Of a stretch of 48,912 bases of DNA, positions 1 to 8,212 are shown piece by piece (within the stretch, counting starts at the first letter, position 1; every line of letters starts with the position of its first letter). This stretch comes from JAAYYM01 sp964631375 (lineage in GTDB: Bacteria; Bacillota; Clostridia; Lachnospirales; Lachnospiraceae). Below the pieces are notes generated by a model. The model was not told where the DNA came from and searched no databases. It saw only the letters and a list, made by a program, of their open reading frames with translations. The DNA lies in assembly GCA_964631375.1 (NCBI GenBank), contig CAZVYQ010000018.1:1-48912 (forward strand), written 5' to 3'. A program made the position numbers and the translations under genes.

Positions 1-2
1 GA

Positions 3-53
3 GACGGTTGTATTGATGTCAAAGGTTCAGAAGTAAAAGCCATGAAAACTTGA
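3..53 (+). CDS. C-terminal tail of an unidentified protein (partial)
   Basis: A short open frame runs in from the left edge and ends at a TGA at 51-53, giving a 16-residue hydrophilic tail ending KAMKT. It is too short to identify. It may be the true 3' end of a gene or part of the same decayed region that follows. Confidence 0.25.
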   Translation, partial: DGCIDVKGSEVKAMKT

Positions 54-600
54 AATAAAGGGATTCTAGGTAAGTAGATTAAGATTAGAGGTTGTTGAGT
101 AACATCTATACGAGAAATCGTGTATTTCCTACAGAGACAAGGAATGTTTTTCGACTGAGTAGAAATTACGAAATAAGAAAAAACATTAATTGCAGGAATA
201 TATACAATCTATGACTGAAATGACAATGAAATTATGCGTATTCACAAGGTAGGCTACAACGTAGGTAAAGAAATTCAACTAGATTATTTTTGTGATGGAG
301 GAATCAAATGGATTGGACACATATCTGGATTTCAAATGCGTGTGTAGATTATAAAAACACCAGTGGTATTGGCTATCCCTACAATGTTTCAAAATCTGTG
401 AATTGGGTTTTGAAACTTCTACCGAATTTTCGCATTACTATGAAGCCACCAAAATATAATGGTTTAACTGTGATCAAGACAATTCCTTCTATGAAGATTT
501 GTTAATACGTAACCCTACTGCATTCAAAGTCAGCACGAAAATAGTGAGTGTAATCTTCACTTCGATTATGATGAATATGGCTATTTATAAAAAACAGTGA
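54..600 (+). pseudogene. Decayed coding region, no intact gene
   Basis: No convincing gene is intact here. Protein-like stretches appear in succession in different frames of the plus strand. One frame from the ATG at 234 reads MRIHKVGYNVGKEIQLDYF and stops at 345-347. Another frame gives GFETSTEFSHYYEATKI around 406-456. The first frame then resumes with HENSECNLHFDYDEYGYL and a stop at 588-590. A 65-codon open frame at 308-505 lies in the third frame and has no recognisable family. The pattern fits an old gene broken by frameshifts and stops. The original function cannot be told; the acidic, aromatic-rich end is only loosely reminiscent of small immunity-type proteins. Confidence 0.3.
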
Positions 601-623
601 TAAAGTGAAAGGAATTAAAAATC

Positions 624-1316
624 ATGTCAAAATACAAATATCTATTGTGGGATGTCGATGGTACAATTCTTGATTTTGATGCAGCGGAAAAAGCATCTAT
701 CAGGAGTTTGTTTGCGCAGTTTCAGTTAGGGGTATGCTCTGAAGAAATGCTCGCACGGTATTCTGAGATCAATAAGAAGTATTGGAGAAGACTAGAACGT
801 GGGGAAATGAAAAAGGATGAAATCTTATTAAATAGATTTGTAGAATTCTTTTCGGGGGAAGGATTGGATCCTGATATTGCACAGGAATTTAATAAAGAAT
901 ACCAACTTGCATTAGGAGATACAATTGTTTTTCGCGATGATGCGATAGAGATTATTAAGGCACAAAAAAGGACTTGTAAGATTATCATTGTGACAAATGG
1001 TACAGCAATCGCACAAAAAAAGAAATTGGAGCGTTCAGGACTCAATCATGTTGCAGACCACATCTTTATTTCAGAAATGGTGGGTTTTGAGAAACCAAGC
1101 AGCCAATTCTTTGAGAAAGTGATTGCTGAAGCAGGAATCTCTGATTTAAGCCAGGCACTTATAATCGGAGACTCACTGACAAGCGATATACAGGGTGGAT
1201 ATAATGCCGGAATTGATACCTGCTGGTATAATCCATATGATACTCCAAATGACAGTTTGTTGACACCTACATATATAATTAAAAACCTACATGCGTTGGA
1301 ATCGCTTATTTATTGA
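624..1316 (+). CDS. HAD-superfamily hydrolase, YjjG-type nucleotidase
   Basis: This 230-residue cytoplasmic phosphatase carries all four HAD motifs. Motif I is DVDGT at residues 10-14, with the nucleophile Asp10 and acid/base Asp12. Motif II is TNG near residue 125, motif III is the Lys of GFEKP, and motif IV is IIGDSLTSDI near residue 181. The N-terminal pattern LLWDVDGTILDFDAAEKAS and the motif IV segment match the YjjG family, which removes phosphate from (often non-canonical) pyrimidine nucleoside monophosphates. The substrate is inferred from family only. The ribosome site is weak (AAAGGAAT before the ATG). The gene converges on the DUF3788 gene, with only 4 bases between the stops. Confidence 0.85.
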   Translation: MSKYKYLLWDVDGTILDFDAAEKASIRSLFAQFQLGVCSEEMLARYSEINKKYWRRLERGEMKKDEILLNRFVEFFSGEGLDPDIAQEFNKEYQLALGDTIVFRDDAIEIIKAQKRTCKIIIVTNGTAIAQKKKLERSGLNHVADHIFISEMVGFEKPSSQFFEKVIAEAGISDLSQALIIGDSLTSDIQGGYNAGIDTCWYNPYDTPNDSLLTPTYIIKNLHALESLIY

Positions 1317-1320
1317 AGGT

Positions 1321-1755
1321 TCAATTAATTCTGGAGGGTTTCTTTCTTAAACTAATTAGTGCGAAAACATCATCAATTGTTTCTTGATCTCTGACATCGA
1401 GCATTAACCATTTTTGCCCTTGTCCTGTTTTGGTGTTTTTAAACATATCCTGTACATAACTGGAACACTGTGGTATTAGAAATTCTGCTTCTTGCATTTC
1501 TCTATTTCCGATGACTATGAGGACAATGAAGTACCCTGACATCGGGTAAAGGGTACATAGTGACTTTCCACTCTTTTTATACTTGATATTCCATCCGGAT
1601 TGCATGGAACATCGACTATATTCAATAATTGGCTCAATTTGATAATTCATCTGTATGCGACTATTTAAATCAGTCCATAACGTGTTGTTAATAAATTCAT
1701 TAATTTGATTCCAAGTGGGCTTTTTTCCGTTTGAGTACATTAAGTTCCATTCCAT
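1321..1755 (-). CDS. DUF3788 family protein
   Basis: A 144-residue soluble protein of unknown function. It starts MEWNLMYSNGKKPTWNQI and has the family layout: a helical N-terminal part followed by a beta-rich segment containing WNIKYKKSGKSLCTLYP. I place the start at the ATG at 1755, preceded by AAGGAAA; a GTG one codon earlier at 1758 is also possible. It reads toward the HAD gene and is divergent from the DUF1232 gene. No catalytic residues are evident. Some members of this family sit near toxin or transport loci, but nothing here supports a specific role. Confidence 0.7.
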   Translation of the reverse strand: MEWNLMYSNGKKPTWNQINEFINNTLWTDLNSRIQMNYQIEPIIEYSRCSMQSGWNIKYKKSGKSLCTLYPMSGYFIVLIVIGNREMQEAEFLIPQCSSYVQDMFKNTKTGQGQKWLMLDVRDQETIDDVFALISLRKKPSRIN

Positions 1756-1802
1756 CACAAATTTTCCTTCCGTATGTAATAAATGACTTGAAATATATTA
1801 TA

Positions 1803-1818
1803 ATGATACAAGTGTCAT
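1803..1818. promoter_or_regulatory. Imperfect palindrome between divergent genes
   Basis: ATGATAC-AA-GTGTCAT is a 7-base inverted repeat with one mismatch, in the AT-rich gap between the divergent DUF3788 and DUF1232 genes. It could be a repressor operator. The sequence alone does not name a regulator. Confidence 0.3.
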
Positions 1819-1905
1819 AATATCACTATATTTAAATTCATGCTTGTCTGTCAATGCTCTTTTTGGTACAAATAGTTATATAAACATAATAATTAAGGAA
1901 GAATC

Positions 1906-2283
1906 ATGACGCTAAAAGAACGTGCAAAACAATTGAAATCTGATATTCCGGCTGTGTTTATTGCATTGAAGGATAAAGAAACCCCTTTCATTGCTAAGTT
2001 TTTTGCGGGTATAACAATCGGATATGCGTTGTCACCAATTGATCTAATCCCTGACTTTATTCCGATATTGGGTTACTTGGATGATGTGATTATCTTGCCT
2101 ATGCTAGTGGTGCTGACGATCAAATGTATACCGGAACATATATGGAAAAGGAGTCGAGACCAAGCCGTTGATCTATGGAAGGATGGTAAACCAAAGAAGT
2201 GGTATTATGCAATTCCTATAGTAATCATTTGGATATTATTGATATTATTGATCTGGTTTGCGTTTGTTGACCTTATGATATAG
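1906..2283 (+). CDS. DUF1232 (YkvA-like) small membrane protein
   Basis: A 125-residue protein with the diagnostic DUF1232 core SPIDLIPDFIPILGYLDD at about residues 43-60, followed by a hydrophobic segment and a second membrane span at about 103-122 (YAIPIVIIWILLILLIWFAF). The family is widespread and of unknown biochemical function. The start is supported by AAGGAAG seven bases upstream. It appears to be a single gene; the downstream methyltransferase has its own ribosome site 90 bases away. Confidence 0.8.
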   Translation: MTLKERAKQLKSDIPAVFIALKDKETPFIAKFFAGITIGYALSPIDLIPDFIPILGYLDDVIILPMLVVLTIKCIPEHIWKRSRDQAVDLWKDGKPKKWYYAIPIVIIWILLILLIWFAFVDLMI

Positions 2284-2312
2284 TCAAAGTATAATAGCGA
2301 AATGCGAGAGTG

Positions 2313-2331
2313 CTTGTAGATTAACTACAAG
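2313..2331. repeat. Small perfect hairpin CTTGTAG-N5-CTACAAG
   Basis: A 7-bp stem with a 5-base loop in the 90-base gap before the methyltransferase. There is no T-run after it, so it is not a convincing terminator. It could be an mRNA stability structure or an operator. Confidence 0.3.
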
Positions 2332-2373
2332 AGATGTGGACTTACATTGTTCCGAAAAAGAGGGGAGAAAGAG

Positions 2374-3174
2374 ATGGATCAATATATTAAAGGAAATAAG
2401 GAAGCCTGGGAGGAAGCATTTGAGCTTCGAGATCAATCATGGGGAGCCAATATTGAGGAGAAGGTAAGACAGGAACCATATGTATTTTTTGTTGAGGATA
2501 TGGTTAAAACGATGAAGCAGTATGACCTTCGCGATAAATCAATTGCACAGTTCTGCTGCAATAACGGACGCGAACTGCTATCATTGGTGAAATCGACAGG
2601 AGCAAAGGAGGGCATTGGTTTTGATATCGCCGAAAATATGGTGGCATTTGCAAATGATACGGCTAAAAGACTGGAACTTCCCTGTTCATTTGTTGCGGCT
2701 AATATTTTAGATTTGGACGATACTTATTGTAATCGGTTTGATTTTGTCTTTCTTACAATCGGAGCAACCTGCTGGTTTAAAGATCTGAAGGAATATTTTG
2801 CAGTTATAGCAAAATGTATGAAGAAGGGTGGTTGTATTGTTATCAATGAGACACATCCTGTCTGGAATATGCTTGCGATTGAAGGTGACGATACCTATGA
2901 CGAGAAATATCCGTTTAATTGTGTGAATTCATACTTTGAACATGAATGGATTGGTACGAGTGGAATGGAATATATAACAGGAAGAGAATATCAGTCAAAA
3001 CCATTTACTGATTATACACATCCTTTATCAGACTTTATAGGAGGTATGTGTGAGAATGGTATTGTAATCACAGGTTTACAGGAATTTGATTATGATATTG
3101 AGGGTTCCTCAGTGCACATGAATGGACAGGGGTTTCCTCTGTCCATGATTCTGGAAGGAAGAAAAGAATCATAA
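2374..3174 (+). CDS. Class I SAM-dependent methyltransferase
   Basis: A 266-residue cytosolic methyltransferase. Motif I is IAQFCCNNGRELLSL at about residues 36-50, a Cys-rich version of the usual glycine loop. GIGFDIAENM supplies the acidic residue that normally holds the SAM ribose. The post-I segment is FDFVFLTIGATCWF, and KGGCIVINETHPVW follows the fourth strand. The substrate is unknown. The ATG at 2374 is chosen because AGGGGAG lies 6 bases upstream; a TTG at 2347 in the same frame lacks such a site. The gene stands alone and converges with the histidine kinase gene. Confidence 0.85.
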   Translation: MDQYIKGNKEAWEEAFELRDQSWGANIEEKVRQEPYVFFVEDMVKTMKQYDLRDKSIAQFCCNNGRELLSLVKSTGAKEGIGFDIAENMVAFANDTAKRLELPCSFVAANILDLDDTYCNRFDFVFLTIGATCWFKDLKEYFAVIAKCMKKGGCIVINETHPVWNMLAIEGDDTYDEKYPFNCVNSYFEHEWIGTSGMEYITGREYQSKPFTDYTHPLSDFIGGMCENGIVITGLQEFDYDIEGSSVHMNGQGFPLSMILEGRKES

Positions 3175-3197
3175 TTTTTGAAACATCTTTTCCATAT

Positions 3198-3246
3198 ACG
3201 AAGAACCAGAATTTACGAAGGCATTGTCTACGTAATTCTGGTTCGT
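3198..3246. repeat. Long inverted repeat between convergent genes
   Basis: Arms of about 16-20 bases (ACGAA-G-AACCAGAATT-T-ACG and CGTAATTCTGGTTCGT) enclose about 13 bases, with two single-base bulges. It lies between the convergent methyltransferase and kinase genes. The position suits a bidirectional terminator, but no T-tract follows on either strand. It may instead be an intergenic repeat element. Confidence 0.5.
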
Positions 3247-3284
3247 AAGAGGTGTATATCACTCCTAATGGTGAAAATATCTAT

Positions 3285-5600
3285 TTAATCTATTATTTGT
3301 TCCGATTTTCTAATAAATGCTATGGTAACAATAAACATGTCTCCATTGATCTCGAGCGTGAAGGTACCACCGCAGGCTTCTGTAAAACTTTTTGCGATTG
3401 ACAGACCCAATCCACTGCCACCATCAGTACGACTTCGATCTCCTCGTACAAAGCGTTCGGAGAAATCCGTAGACTGGTTTAGTTCCGCTTTTGATGTATT
3501 TTTAAAAGTGGCAACAGCCTGATTCTGTCTCTGCTCGAGAGTAATAAACATACGAGAACCTTCAAGTGAATATTTCAATGCGTTCTGGATCAGATTCTGA
3601 CAAACGCGATACATTTTCTGTCCGTCTGCTGATATGAAAAATTCATGTTCCCGAATATCTGATTTAATCAGAATACTACTATGAGAAATGGTTTCTTCCA
3701 TATCGGCAAGTGTTTGATTCAAAAGTTTTCCAAAATCCAGTATCTCGATATTGATCGGAAGCTGTCCGGAGGTTGCTTTGCTGATGGAAAAGACATCCTG
3801 TACCATTTCATTTAGTCGTTGAGATTTTTCATCCAAAATCCGTATATAATCTTTTACATGATCCGGTAGTTCAGTCTCATCCTTCAAAAACTGAACATAA
3901 CTGATGATGGATGTGAGAGGTGTTTTCAGATCATGAGACACATTTGCCACGAGATCAACCTTCATACGTTCGCTGCTTAACTGTTCATCAACAGCAGTTT
4001 TAATACCATTTTGAATCTGAAGAAGGTTTTCCTCTGTTTTCACGAAATCTTTCCCTGCAAAGGTTACTTTTTGTGGTTCATAATGACCGGAAGAAATCAG
4101 TTCGATCTGATGATCCAGCAATTCCAAATCATTCGCTTGTGAATGGATCAGCCGATAGTATATCAGAAAGATGAAAACAAGTAGTATCAATGCAAATACA
4201 GAAAAAACAATCATCATATTTCCGCGATAGTACCGCGGTATAGCAAACAGATAAGTACTGAGTATAAACAGCAGAAAAACAATCATTATACAGATGACCA
4301 GAACACTCATCCTTCTGACCTGTCTACGGCTATAATCCATTTTTAAGGTTTTGTCATTGAATCCGCGAAACAGCATGGGAATAAACCCCTGTATCGGCTT
4401 ATTATGATTATGTATAATGTCATAGATCAACAGGTATAGAACCCAAAACAAAATGAGTAATTGTAGAGGGTTATCAAAGAGCATACGAGGGCAATCCTGC
4501 ACGATTTCATAAGTCATACCCGGATCATAGTCAGAGGAAACTATGGTCTGCAGTACTTCTCTTGTATAATAACCACCATCCCAACTATATATGTTATGGA
4601 TAAACCCACAGGCCAAAAGCAGAAGAATGAGTATTTTTGGTTCAATCCATATTTTATGTAGTAGATTGGCAAGGTTTTTTTGGGATTCATCCGTTCTGCG
4701 ATATAACAATATTGATAGTAATAAACAAATAATACCGATCATACCAGATGTTATGATTTTTTGAAAATCATGATTCATATTGATCATATCCTGATAGATG
4801 GAATAGGAACTTCCATAATAATAGGTACCATCATCTCTTCCGACGACGCGATACTGTAGAGGAGTTTTGATCGCAATCAGTGCAACCGTAACATTCTCTA
4901 GATTCTCATCTGCTATATAATTAGAATAGCCAGGAACAGAGTATTGATTATTGCCTTCAAATATACCATCGCCATATATCTCTTCTTTTTTACCGTTCTT
5001 TTCAACGGATACTTTCTTTCCGTCAAAGAACATGAGATAGTTATATCCTTCCGGAAGCACATCACCATAGTGGTAATCAAATTCCATATTTGAGTACAGC
5101 GTCTCACCATTTTTTACGATCTGATATAGCAGATTTCGATCATTCTTCTGATCCTTCAGATAATGCTCGATCATTTTATCTGTTTCTTCCTTGGAGTATT
5201 CTCTGTCATAATAATCATACCCATTGTCGTAGTACTCTTCGTTCTGATAAGCATTATATCCCTCGGGATTCATTTCATATGCGACTGATTCTGTTACCTC
5301 ATCAGAAGCAGTCGATGTTGAGGAATTCTCGTAACGATAGTGTTCATCAATATAATTCCAATCAAGGAATGTTCCGGCTGCAATCTGTAGAGCTGTATCC
5401 AGTTCATCGGCTATACTTTCACGAAATAGGACGGAGTCCTGATAATCATCGTGTATCCCAAACTGTACATTTCCATACATAGCCTTGCTTCTAATCATAT
5501 GCTGTACTGTCATAGCAGCACATAATAAGAGAGAAGATAATCCAACTAAAAATAATAAACATCCAATTCTATTTTTCCATTTTTTCCATTTTGTATCCAA
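3285..5600 (-). CDS. Multi-span sensor histidine kinase
   Basis: A membrane sensor kinase of 771 residues from the TTG at 5600. In order: a first membrane span at about residues 12-32, a Tyr/Asp/Glu-rich extracellular domain of about 250 residues, then a second span and at least four more (including KILILLLLACGF and SVLVICIMIVFLLFILSTYLF), a HisKA helix with SHDLKTPLT (phospho-His near residue 556), an N-box (NLIQNALKY) and a G-box (GGSGLGLSIAK). I favour TTG 5600 because AAGGTGGTG lies upstream. A TTG at 5648 extends the frame 16 codons further into the regulator gene. Either start overlaps the regulator gene, implying coupled translation. The extracellular domain matches no family I recognise, so the ligand is unknown. 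Confidence 0.88.
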   Translation of the reverse strand: MDTKWKKWKNRIGCLLFLVGLSSLLLCAAMTVQHMIRSKAMYGNVQFGIHDDYQDSVLFRESIADELDTALQIAAGTFLDWNYIDEHYRYENSSTSTASDEVTESVAYEMNPEGYNAYQNEEYYDNGYDYYDREYSKEETDKMIEHYLKDQKNDRNLLYQIVKNGETLYSNMEFDYHYGDVLPEGYNYLMFFDGKKVSVEKNGKKEEIYGDGIFEGNNQYSVPGYSNYIADENLENVTVALIAIKTPLQYRVVGRDDGTYYYGSSYSIYQDMINMNHDFQKIITSGMIGIICLLLSILLYRRTDESQKNLANLLHKIWIEPKILILLLLACGFIHNIYSWDGGYYTREVLQTIVSSDYDPGMTYEIVQDCPRMLFDNPLQLLILFWVLYLLIYDIIHNHNKPIQGFIPMLFRGFNDKTLKMDYSRRQVRRMSVLVICIMIVFLLFILSTYLFAIPRYYRGNMMIVFSVFALILLVFIFLIYYRLIHSQANDLELLDHQIELISSGHYEPQKVTFAGKDFVKTEENLLQIQNGIKTAVDEQLSSERMKVDLVANVSHDLKTPLTSIISYVQFLKDETELPDHVKDYIRILDEKSQRLNEMVQDVFSISKATSGQLPINIEILDFGKLLNQTLADMEETISHSSILIKSDIREHEFFISADGQKMYRVCQNLIQNALKYSLEGSRMFITLEQRQNQAVATFKNTSKAELNQSTDFSERFVRGDRSRTDGGSGLGLSIAKSFTEACGGTFTLEINGDMFIVTIAFIRKSEQIID

Positions 5601-6276
5601 TGCCCCACACCACCTTAATATATTCTGGTTCCTTTGAATTGATTTCAATCTTTTCCCGGATACGACGAATATGTACCATCACAGTATTTTCGGAAGAAAA
5701 GTTTTCTCCCTCCCATACACGACTGTAAATTTCTTCTGCCGGGAATATACGTCCGAGATTATGCATAAACAAGTCAATGATTTTTGTTTCGGTTGCAGTC
5801 AGGTGTACCGGTTCACCATCTGCATACAGAATTTTTTCACTTTCTTTGTAACAGAGACGTCCATTTGACAGTTCACATGATGAGGATGTATTCACTCCAC
5901 CAAGCCGCATATACCTCCGTAACTGGCTGTTGACGCGTGCCACAAGTTCCTGAGTATTAAATGGTTTGGCAATGTAATCATCTGCACCCATGGAAAGACC
6001 GAGTACCTTATCTGAGTCCTCACTTTTAGCGCTCAAGACGATAATAGGTATGTTTTTACTTTCGCGGATCTTCATGACTGCAGACAACCCGTCCAGTTTG
6101 GGCATCATGACATCGATCAGAACCATCTGGATCTGATTGGAGGTGATCATATCCAATGCCTGTAATCCATCATAGGCCTTTAACACTTCATAATCCTCTC
6201 GCAACAGTAGCGTTGATATTGCTTCTACGATCTCTCTGTCATCATCGACTACCAAAATACGTTCTTTCATTTGCAT
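5569..6276 (-). CDS. OmpR/PhoB-type response regulator
   Basis: A 235-residue two-component regulator. The receiver domain covers about residues 5-120, with the acidic pocket DDD at 11-13, phospho-acceptor Asp55 in VLIDVMMPK, and conserved Lys104 in AKPFN. The C-terminal winged helix spans about 135-232 and ends VVWGIGYKME. It is the partner of the overlapping downstream kinase. Two ATGs (6276 and 6270) are possible; the second sits at a better distance from GAAGAGAGA. Upstream lie tandem TTGTAAGAAA repeats that could be its own binding site, suggesting autoregulation. Confidence 0.92.
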   Translation of the reverse strand: MQMKERILVVDDDREIVEAISTLLLREDYEVLKAYDGLQALDMITSNQIQMVLIDVMMPKLDGLSAVMKIRESKNIPIIVLSAKSEDSDKVLGLSMGADDYIAKPFNTQELVARVNSQLRRYMRLGGVNTSSSCELSNGRLCYKESEKILYADGEPVHLTATETKIIDLFMHNLGRIFPAEEIYSRVWEGENFSSENTVMVHIRRIREKIEINSKEPEYIKVVWGIGYKMEKMEK

Positions 6277-6344
6277 TCTCTCTTCATCAGTTCTTTGGAA
6301 CTATGCTTATATTAATTGATAATTATTACAAAATCGTGGATGGA

Positions 6345-6365
6345 TTTCTTACAAGTTTCTTACAA
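6345..6365 (-). promoter_or_regulatory. Tandem TTGTAAGAAA repeats, likely regulator box
   Basis: Read on the minus strand, TTGTAAGAAA occurs twice with an 11-base period, about 70-90 bases upstream of the regulator start. The arrangement TGTAAG-N5-TGTAAG resembles the tandem sites bound by OmpR-family dimers, for example the TGTWAH-N5-TGTWAH box of WalR. It is therefore a candidate autoregulatory site. The repeats sit right at the 3' end of the DUF4125 gene. Confidence 0.45.
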
Positions 6366-6366
6366 T

Positions 6367-7185
6367 TTATGATTTTCGGATCAATGCCTCTGTATTCTCG
6401 ATGGTCATCTGAGCGAGGTTTTTACCATCTGTGGCAAGCTTGGAGATCCATCTGCCATAGAGCATCAATGTTTGATCGGAATAGGTTAGTAGTTCACCAC
6501 GCAGATAGGTTTCATACGATGTATTAAAAGGAGTATCGTCTTTTGTATGGATGGTTCGCATACGATCGGATATATCCGGCTGTTCTCTTGCCAGATCCTC
6601 CATCCAACCAACCTGGATATTAACAATTTCATTGACAATTGCTCTCTTTTCAGGAGATACACAGGGAAGCAGAGATTGGATCTTTGCAAATTCATTAGGA
6701 GATGTAGTTTCCATCATCCAGCCATATTTTTCTGCGATCAGATTCCTTCCGACTGCGTTGGCTGCTTGGAAATCTGCTGTAAAGCTTTTTAACATATCAT
6801 CTGTCCAGGTCATATACTGGCTTCTCCGCATCAACTGAAAGGTTGCCCAGTCATCCTGACAGGCGGCTCTGCCACCAACATTTTTAGCTTTATCAAATGC
6901 ATTCCATTCTAATACGATTAAATGAGTAATACGATCATCACGCTGTTTTTTACGGAATTCCTTGATGTCTTCTTCCAACACATCACATGCCTGTCCCTTC
7001 GCCCAGGGACTACCGACATCGCACCTTCCATGATGGTATACCTTTTCTACCTTACCTTCATCGATTTCTTCACTGACCTTTAGCTTCATACGGGCTGTTT
7101 CGGACTGGGCAAAGGAATCCAGCATATGTACGATTTCTTCCACATCATCTTTTTTCTGATTTTTATTTTCATTCTTTTTATCCAT
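6367..7185 (-). CDS. DUF4125 family protein
   Basis: A 272-residue soluble protein of unknown function. The family core is visible: SPWAKGQACDVLEED, VLEWNAFDKAKNVGGRAACQ, a segment with MRRSQYMTW, and GRNLIAEKYGWMMETT. The N-terminus is very charged (MDKKNENKNQKKDD). I chose the ATG at 7185 because GGAGG lies 7 bases upstream; an upstream in-frame extension has no such signal. The conserved Trp, Cys, His and Asp residues look enzyme-like, but no reaction is known to me. It is divergent from the FliD-like gene and ends just before the regulator's upstream region. Confidence 0.75.
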   Translation of the reverse strand: MDKKNENKNQKKDDVEEIVHMLDSFAQSETARMKLKVSEEIDEGKVEKVYHHGRCDVGSPWAKGQACDVLEEDIKEFRKKQRDDRITHLIVLEWNAFDKAKNVGGRAACQDDWATFQLMRRSQYMTWTDDMLKSFTADFQAANAVGRNLIAEKYGWMMETTSPNEFAKIQSLLPCVSPEKRAIVNEIVNIQVGWMEDLAREQPDISDRMRTIHTKDDTPFNTSYETYLRGELLTYSDQTLMLYGRWISKLATDGKNLAQMTIENTEALIRKS

Positions 7186-7260
7186 AACAATTCCTCCATT
7201 CACTCTAACTATAAGTAGATGCAAATACTTTGTCAATTGACAGAAATAGAGATCATTTCG

Positions 7261-7299
7261 TAAAAAGATATTGAAAAATAACGATAATATGTCGATAAT
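7261..7299 (+). promoter_or_regulatory. Overlapping sigma-28-like promoter elements
   Basis: Two matches to the sigma-28/SigD pattern (TAAA-N15-GCCGATAA) lie 11 bases apart: TAAA (7261-7264)-N15-AACGATAA (7280-7287) and TGAA (7272-7275)-N15-GTCGATAA (7291-7298). A sigma-A reading is also possible: TTGAAA (7271-7276), 17-base spacer, GATAAT (7294-7299). The start codon of the FliD-like gene is 29 bases further on. Confidence 0.5.
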
Positions 7300-7327
7300 A
7301 AGGTAGACAGTATGAAGGAGGTATTAT

Positions 7328-8017
7328 ATGCGTGTAGTAAACAGTGATAACACAACATTACTGGATTATCTGAATAAGTCGACACAACAGTCATCAGGCA
7401 ATGAACTGATAGATCTGATCAGACAGCATAATGCATCAAGCAGCATGTTGAACACAATAGGAGCAACTGACAAATCTTCATCCGACTCTACTGCGTCAGA
7501 TAAGGCAAAGGCAGGCTATGCAAATGTCATAGAGAAAACAAACAGTCTGCAGGAGACAGCAACAGCATTATTAGGCAGTACGGAAATGTCATTGTTTGTT
7601 AAGGCAGAGGCATCAGGCAGTACAGACGACGTTGTAAAAAACGTTGAAGCATTTGTCCTTCATTATAATGATATGCTGACTGCGATGAACAATCAGGGCG
7701 GTGAGGTGAACAAAGCATATGCAAAAATGTTGAATCAGTACTTCACAGAGAATAAGGATGCTCTGAATGCAATAGGAATCACACAGAATGAAAACGGGAC
7801 GCTGAGCATCAAATCAGATACATTGAAGTCAGCACCATTGGCTTCTCTCAAGGCTCTCTTTGGAAGTGAGAAATCCTATTTATCATCGATTAAAGATACC
7901 AGTGAAAAGATTGAGTCCAATGCACAGGCATATGTGGATTACTATAATGGAGGCACCTACAATGCACTAAAGGGCTCCTATGGACTTAGTGGATCTTTGT
8001 TTGATTCACAGTCATAA
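7328..8017 (+). CDS. Small FliD-like (filament-cap-like) protein
   Basis: A 229-residue protein with no signal peptide, membrane span or cysteine. It is mostly polar and rich in Ser, Ala, Asn and Thr. The segment GITQNENGTLSIKSDTLK followed by ALFGSEKSYL (about residues 157-190) closely resembles the part of flagellar cap protein FliD that reads GI-x-DGTLS...L...LFG. FliD itself is usually over 450 residues, so this is a short relative. The ATG follows GAAGGAGG with correct spacing. The sigma-28-like elements upstream support a link to motility or a type-III-exported protein. The exact role is inferred. Confidence 0.55.
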   Translation: MRVVNSDNTTLLDYLNKSTQQSSGNELIDLIRQHNASSSMLNTIGATDKSSSDSTASDKAKAGYANVIEKTNSLQETATALLGSTEMSLFVKAEASGSTDDVVKNVEAFVLHYNDMLTAMNNQGGEVNKAYAKMLNQYFTENKDALNAIGITQNENGTLSIKSDTLKSAPLASLKALFGSEKSYLSSIKDTSEKIESNAQAYVDYYNGGTYNALKGSYGLSGSLFDSQS

Positions 8018-8045
8018 TATATTGATACATACCGATTTTCCTGAG

Positions 8046-8089
8046 AAGTTCGATTACCGAGACAGAGCGGTTTGATTGGAGAACTTTTT
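8046..8089 (+). terminator. Probable terminator of the FliD-like gene
   Basis: An outer stem AAGTTC/GAACTT and an inner stem ACCG/CGGT, with an internal loop between them, are followed directly by TTTTT. The hairpin lies about 30 bases after the stop codon at 8017. Confidence 0.5.
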
Positions 8090-8115
8090 GGGAAAATTGT
8101 TTTTTATTAAAATAT

Positions 8116-8139
8116 TTAAAAATATTTTTTCAATTTGTA
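8116..8139. repeat. AT-only palindrome before the ECF sigma gene
   Basis: AAAATATTT-AA-AAATATTTT is a perfect 9-base inverted repeat within an AT-rich stretch upstream of the sigma factor gene. It contains no G or C, so it is unlikely to be a terminator; it may be a bent or AT-rich upstream promoter element. Confidence 0.3.
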
Positions 8140-8212
8140 ACGAAATGAAATATGTATGCACTAATAGATGTAACAGATCAAACAAAAGATGCAGGGATTG
8201 GAGGATGTACTG

